From NCBI GenBank assembly GCA_017421145.1, contig JAFOTA010000049.1, forward strand, positions 1-6,862: a stretch of DNA of 6,862 nucleotides, in the 5' to 3' direction. This DNA is from Treponema sp. (GTDB lineage Bacteria > Spirochaetota > Spirochaetia > Treponematales > Treponemataceae). The translations under genes were made by a program, and so were the position numbers. This document shows, in pieces, positions 5,873-6,862 of this stretch. The notes below the pieces were generated by a model that worked only from the letters and a program-made list of their open reading frames with translations, searched no databases and was not told where the DNA came from. Each line of letters begins with the position of its first letter. The stretch's first letter is position 1.

Positions 5873-6800
5873 AAAAAAAGCGGCTGTATTTTCTTTGTGC
5901 TTTTTAGGTTTGTTATGTTCATGTTCAGGTAAAAAAAACGGGGGCGTTGCAGTGAATCAGAATGCTGCAATCACCGTGGCGGCAAAAGGCGGAAGCACGG
6001 CTAAAAACACTGTTGTTTCAGAAACGGTACGCACGGATCCACGCCATGACGATTTGAAAAGCGTCCTTTCAAAGATGAGCGCAAGGTTCAAGGGAGAGGT
6101 CAGCATACCTGCAGGTAAGTACGATGCATTCCTTTCAGAGCTTGAGCAGGTGCTTCTTGATGAAAAAAACAATTCCGGCGATGACATTTCGCTTTACTAT
6201 CTGATTGACAAAAAACATTACGCGGGAAAAAACAACGGCAAGGATTATGTACCTGCTGATCTCGTTGCTCTTTCCACATGCAAGGCATATGCGGTGAACA
6301 AGGACGGACTTTCTCTGAGAAGGGAAGCCTATGATGCGCTTACGGTAATGGGAAATGCAGCCCGCGCCGACGGAGTTCAGCTTACGATATCCTCAACGTA
6401 CCGCTCCTATAAATATCAGGAAAATCTTTTCCAGCACTGGGTCGATGTTGACGGACTTGAAGAAGCCGAACGTGAATCAGCAAGGGCCGGAACCAGCCAG
6501 CATCAGCTTGGAGTTGCGGTAGATTTCGGCTCGGTGACAAACGACTTCGCATACACCAAGCAGGGAAAATGGATGTACTCCAACGCGGCAAAATACGGAT
6601 GGTCTCTTTCATTCCCGCAGGATCATGAGGACGTGACCGGATTCAAATGGGAAAGCTGGCACTTCCGCTATATCGGCGCTAAGGCCTGTGCACTTCAAAA
6701 AAATTGGTTCTACGACATACAGCAGTACATGCTTGAGTTCATCGACGAATGGAAAAAGACCGGAAGCTACAAAACGTTTGCGGAGAAAAACGGGATTTAG
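5862..6800 (+). CDS. Predicted lipoprotein D-alanyl-D-alanine carboxypeptidase, VanY/M15B family
   Basis: From ATG 5862 the protein has 312 residues. Lys5-Lys6, a hydrophobic core, and LCSC with Cys21 form a probable lipoprotein signal peptide; the Cys at -2 is atypical but spirochaetal lipoboxes are relaxed. A low-complexity linker (about 22-60) and a helical segment (about 60-105) precede the VanY-type peptidase domain (about 112-285). The latter shows the DYVPADLV entry motif (128-135), STYRSYKYQ (178-186), SQHQLGVAVD with zinc ligands H214 and D221, and ESWHFRY with E264 and the third ligand H267. All key residues of this zinc peptidase family are present. It would trim the terminal D-Ala of peptidoglycan stem peptides from the periplasmic face of a membrane; an L,D- or other muropeptide specificity cannot be excluded. 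It ends the operon and overlaps the STAS gene by 11 nt, suggesting co-regulation of wall trimming with the phosphatase/STAS switch. Confidence 0.88.
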   Translation: MFLEKKAAVFSLCFLGLLCSCSGKKNGGVAVNQNAAITVAAKGGSTAKNTVVSETVRTDPRHDDLKSVLSKMSARFKGEVSIPAGKYDAFLSELEQVLLDEKNNSGDDISLYYLIDKKHYAGKNNGKDYVPADLVALSTCKAYAVNKDGLSLRREAYDALTVMGNAARADGVQLTISSTYRSYKYQENLFQHWVDVDGLEEAERESARAGTSQHQLGVAVDFGSVTNDFAYTKQGKWMYSNAAKYGWSLSFPQDHEDVTGFKWESWHFRYIGAKACALQKNWFYDIQQYMLEFIDEWKKTGSYKTFAEKNGI

Positions 6801-6846
6801 TTGTTGAAATGACGTCCAGTTTTTAAATATTGCCACACGGATTCGA

Positions 6847-6862
6847 GATTACTAACGTAATC
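6847..6862 (+). other. Perfect short hairpin at the right edge, possible start of a terminator
   Basis: GATTAC (6847-6852) and GTAATC (6857-6862) are perfect inverted repeats around TAAC, 46 bp after the peptidase stop. The window ends exactly at the stem, so a following T-run or a longer stem cannot be seen. Operon terminator is the natural reading; an operator for an outside gene is also possible. Confidence 0.35.

Overview
The window reads as a chromosomal segment of a spirochaete, most likely a Treponema. This is an inference from gene content and protein style (a dnaK-dnaJ pair beside RsbU/RsbV-type regulators, and a lipoprotein with a relaxed lipobox). No rRNA or other taxonomic marker is present. 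All genes are on the + strand, coding is dense, and the two non-coding gaps are AT-rich. I see no mobile element, CRISPR array, tRNA or rRNA.

Region 1 (1-1721) is a heat-shock chaperone pair. It holds the last ~152 codons of dnaK, a 123-bp spacer with two hairpins and a T8 run, and a complete dnaJ of 378 codons with an intact J domain, G/F linker, four zinc-binding CxxCxGxG repeats and C-terminal substrate-binding domains. dnaJ has no recognisable Shine-Dalgarno sequence.

Region 2 (1722-1962) is a 241-bp gap. It holds a long imperfect stem ending in T9, a likely intrinsic terminator for dnaJ, followed directly by a candidate sigma-70-type promoter and a leader of about 90 nt with a Shine-Dalgarno site.

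Region 3 (1963-6800) is a compact four-gene operon with spacings of 1 nt, 12 nt and an 11-nt overlap. It encodes: (a) a two-TM, GAF-like, SpoIIE/RsbU-type PP2C phosphatase whose metal-binding aspartates look intact; (b) a larger protein with about nine membrane segments, a GAF-like region and a second SpoIIE-type domain in which two of the four metal-binding aspartates are replaced (Glu517, Ala535); (c) a small STAS anti-sigma-factor antagonist with an intact phospho-acceptor serine motif; (d) a predicted lipoprotein D-Ala-D-Ala (or related) carboxypeptidase of the VanY/M15B family. By family knowledge, (a) would dephosphorylate (c), which would then sequester an anti-sigma kinase. Neither the kinase nor the sigma factor is in the window. 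The tandem of an apparently active and an apparently degenerate phosphatase, coupled through a STAS switch to a cell-wall peptidase, is the most interesting part of the window.
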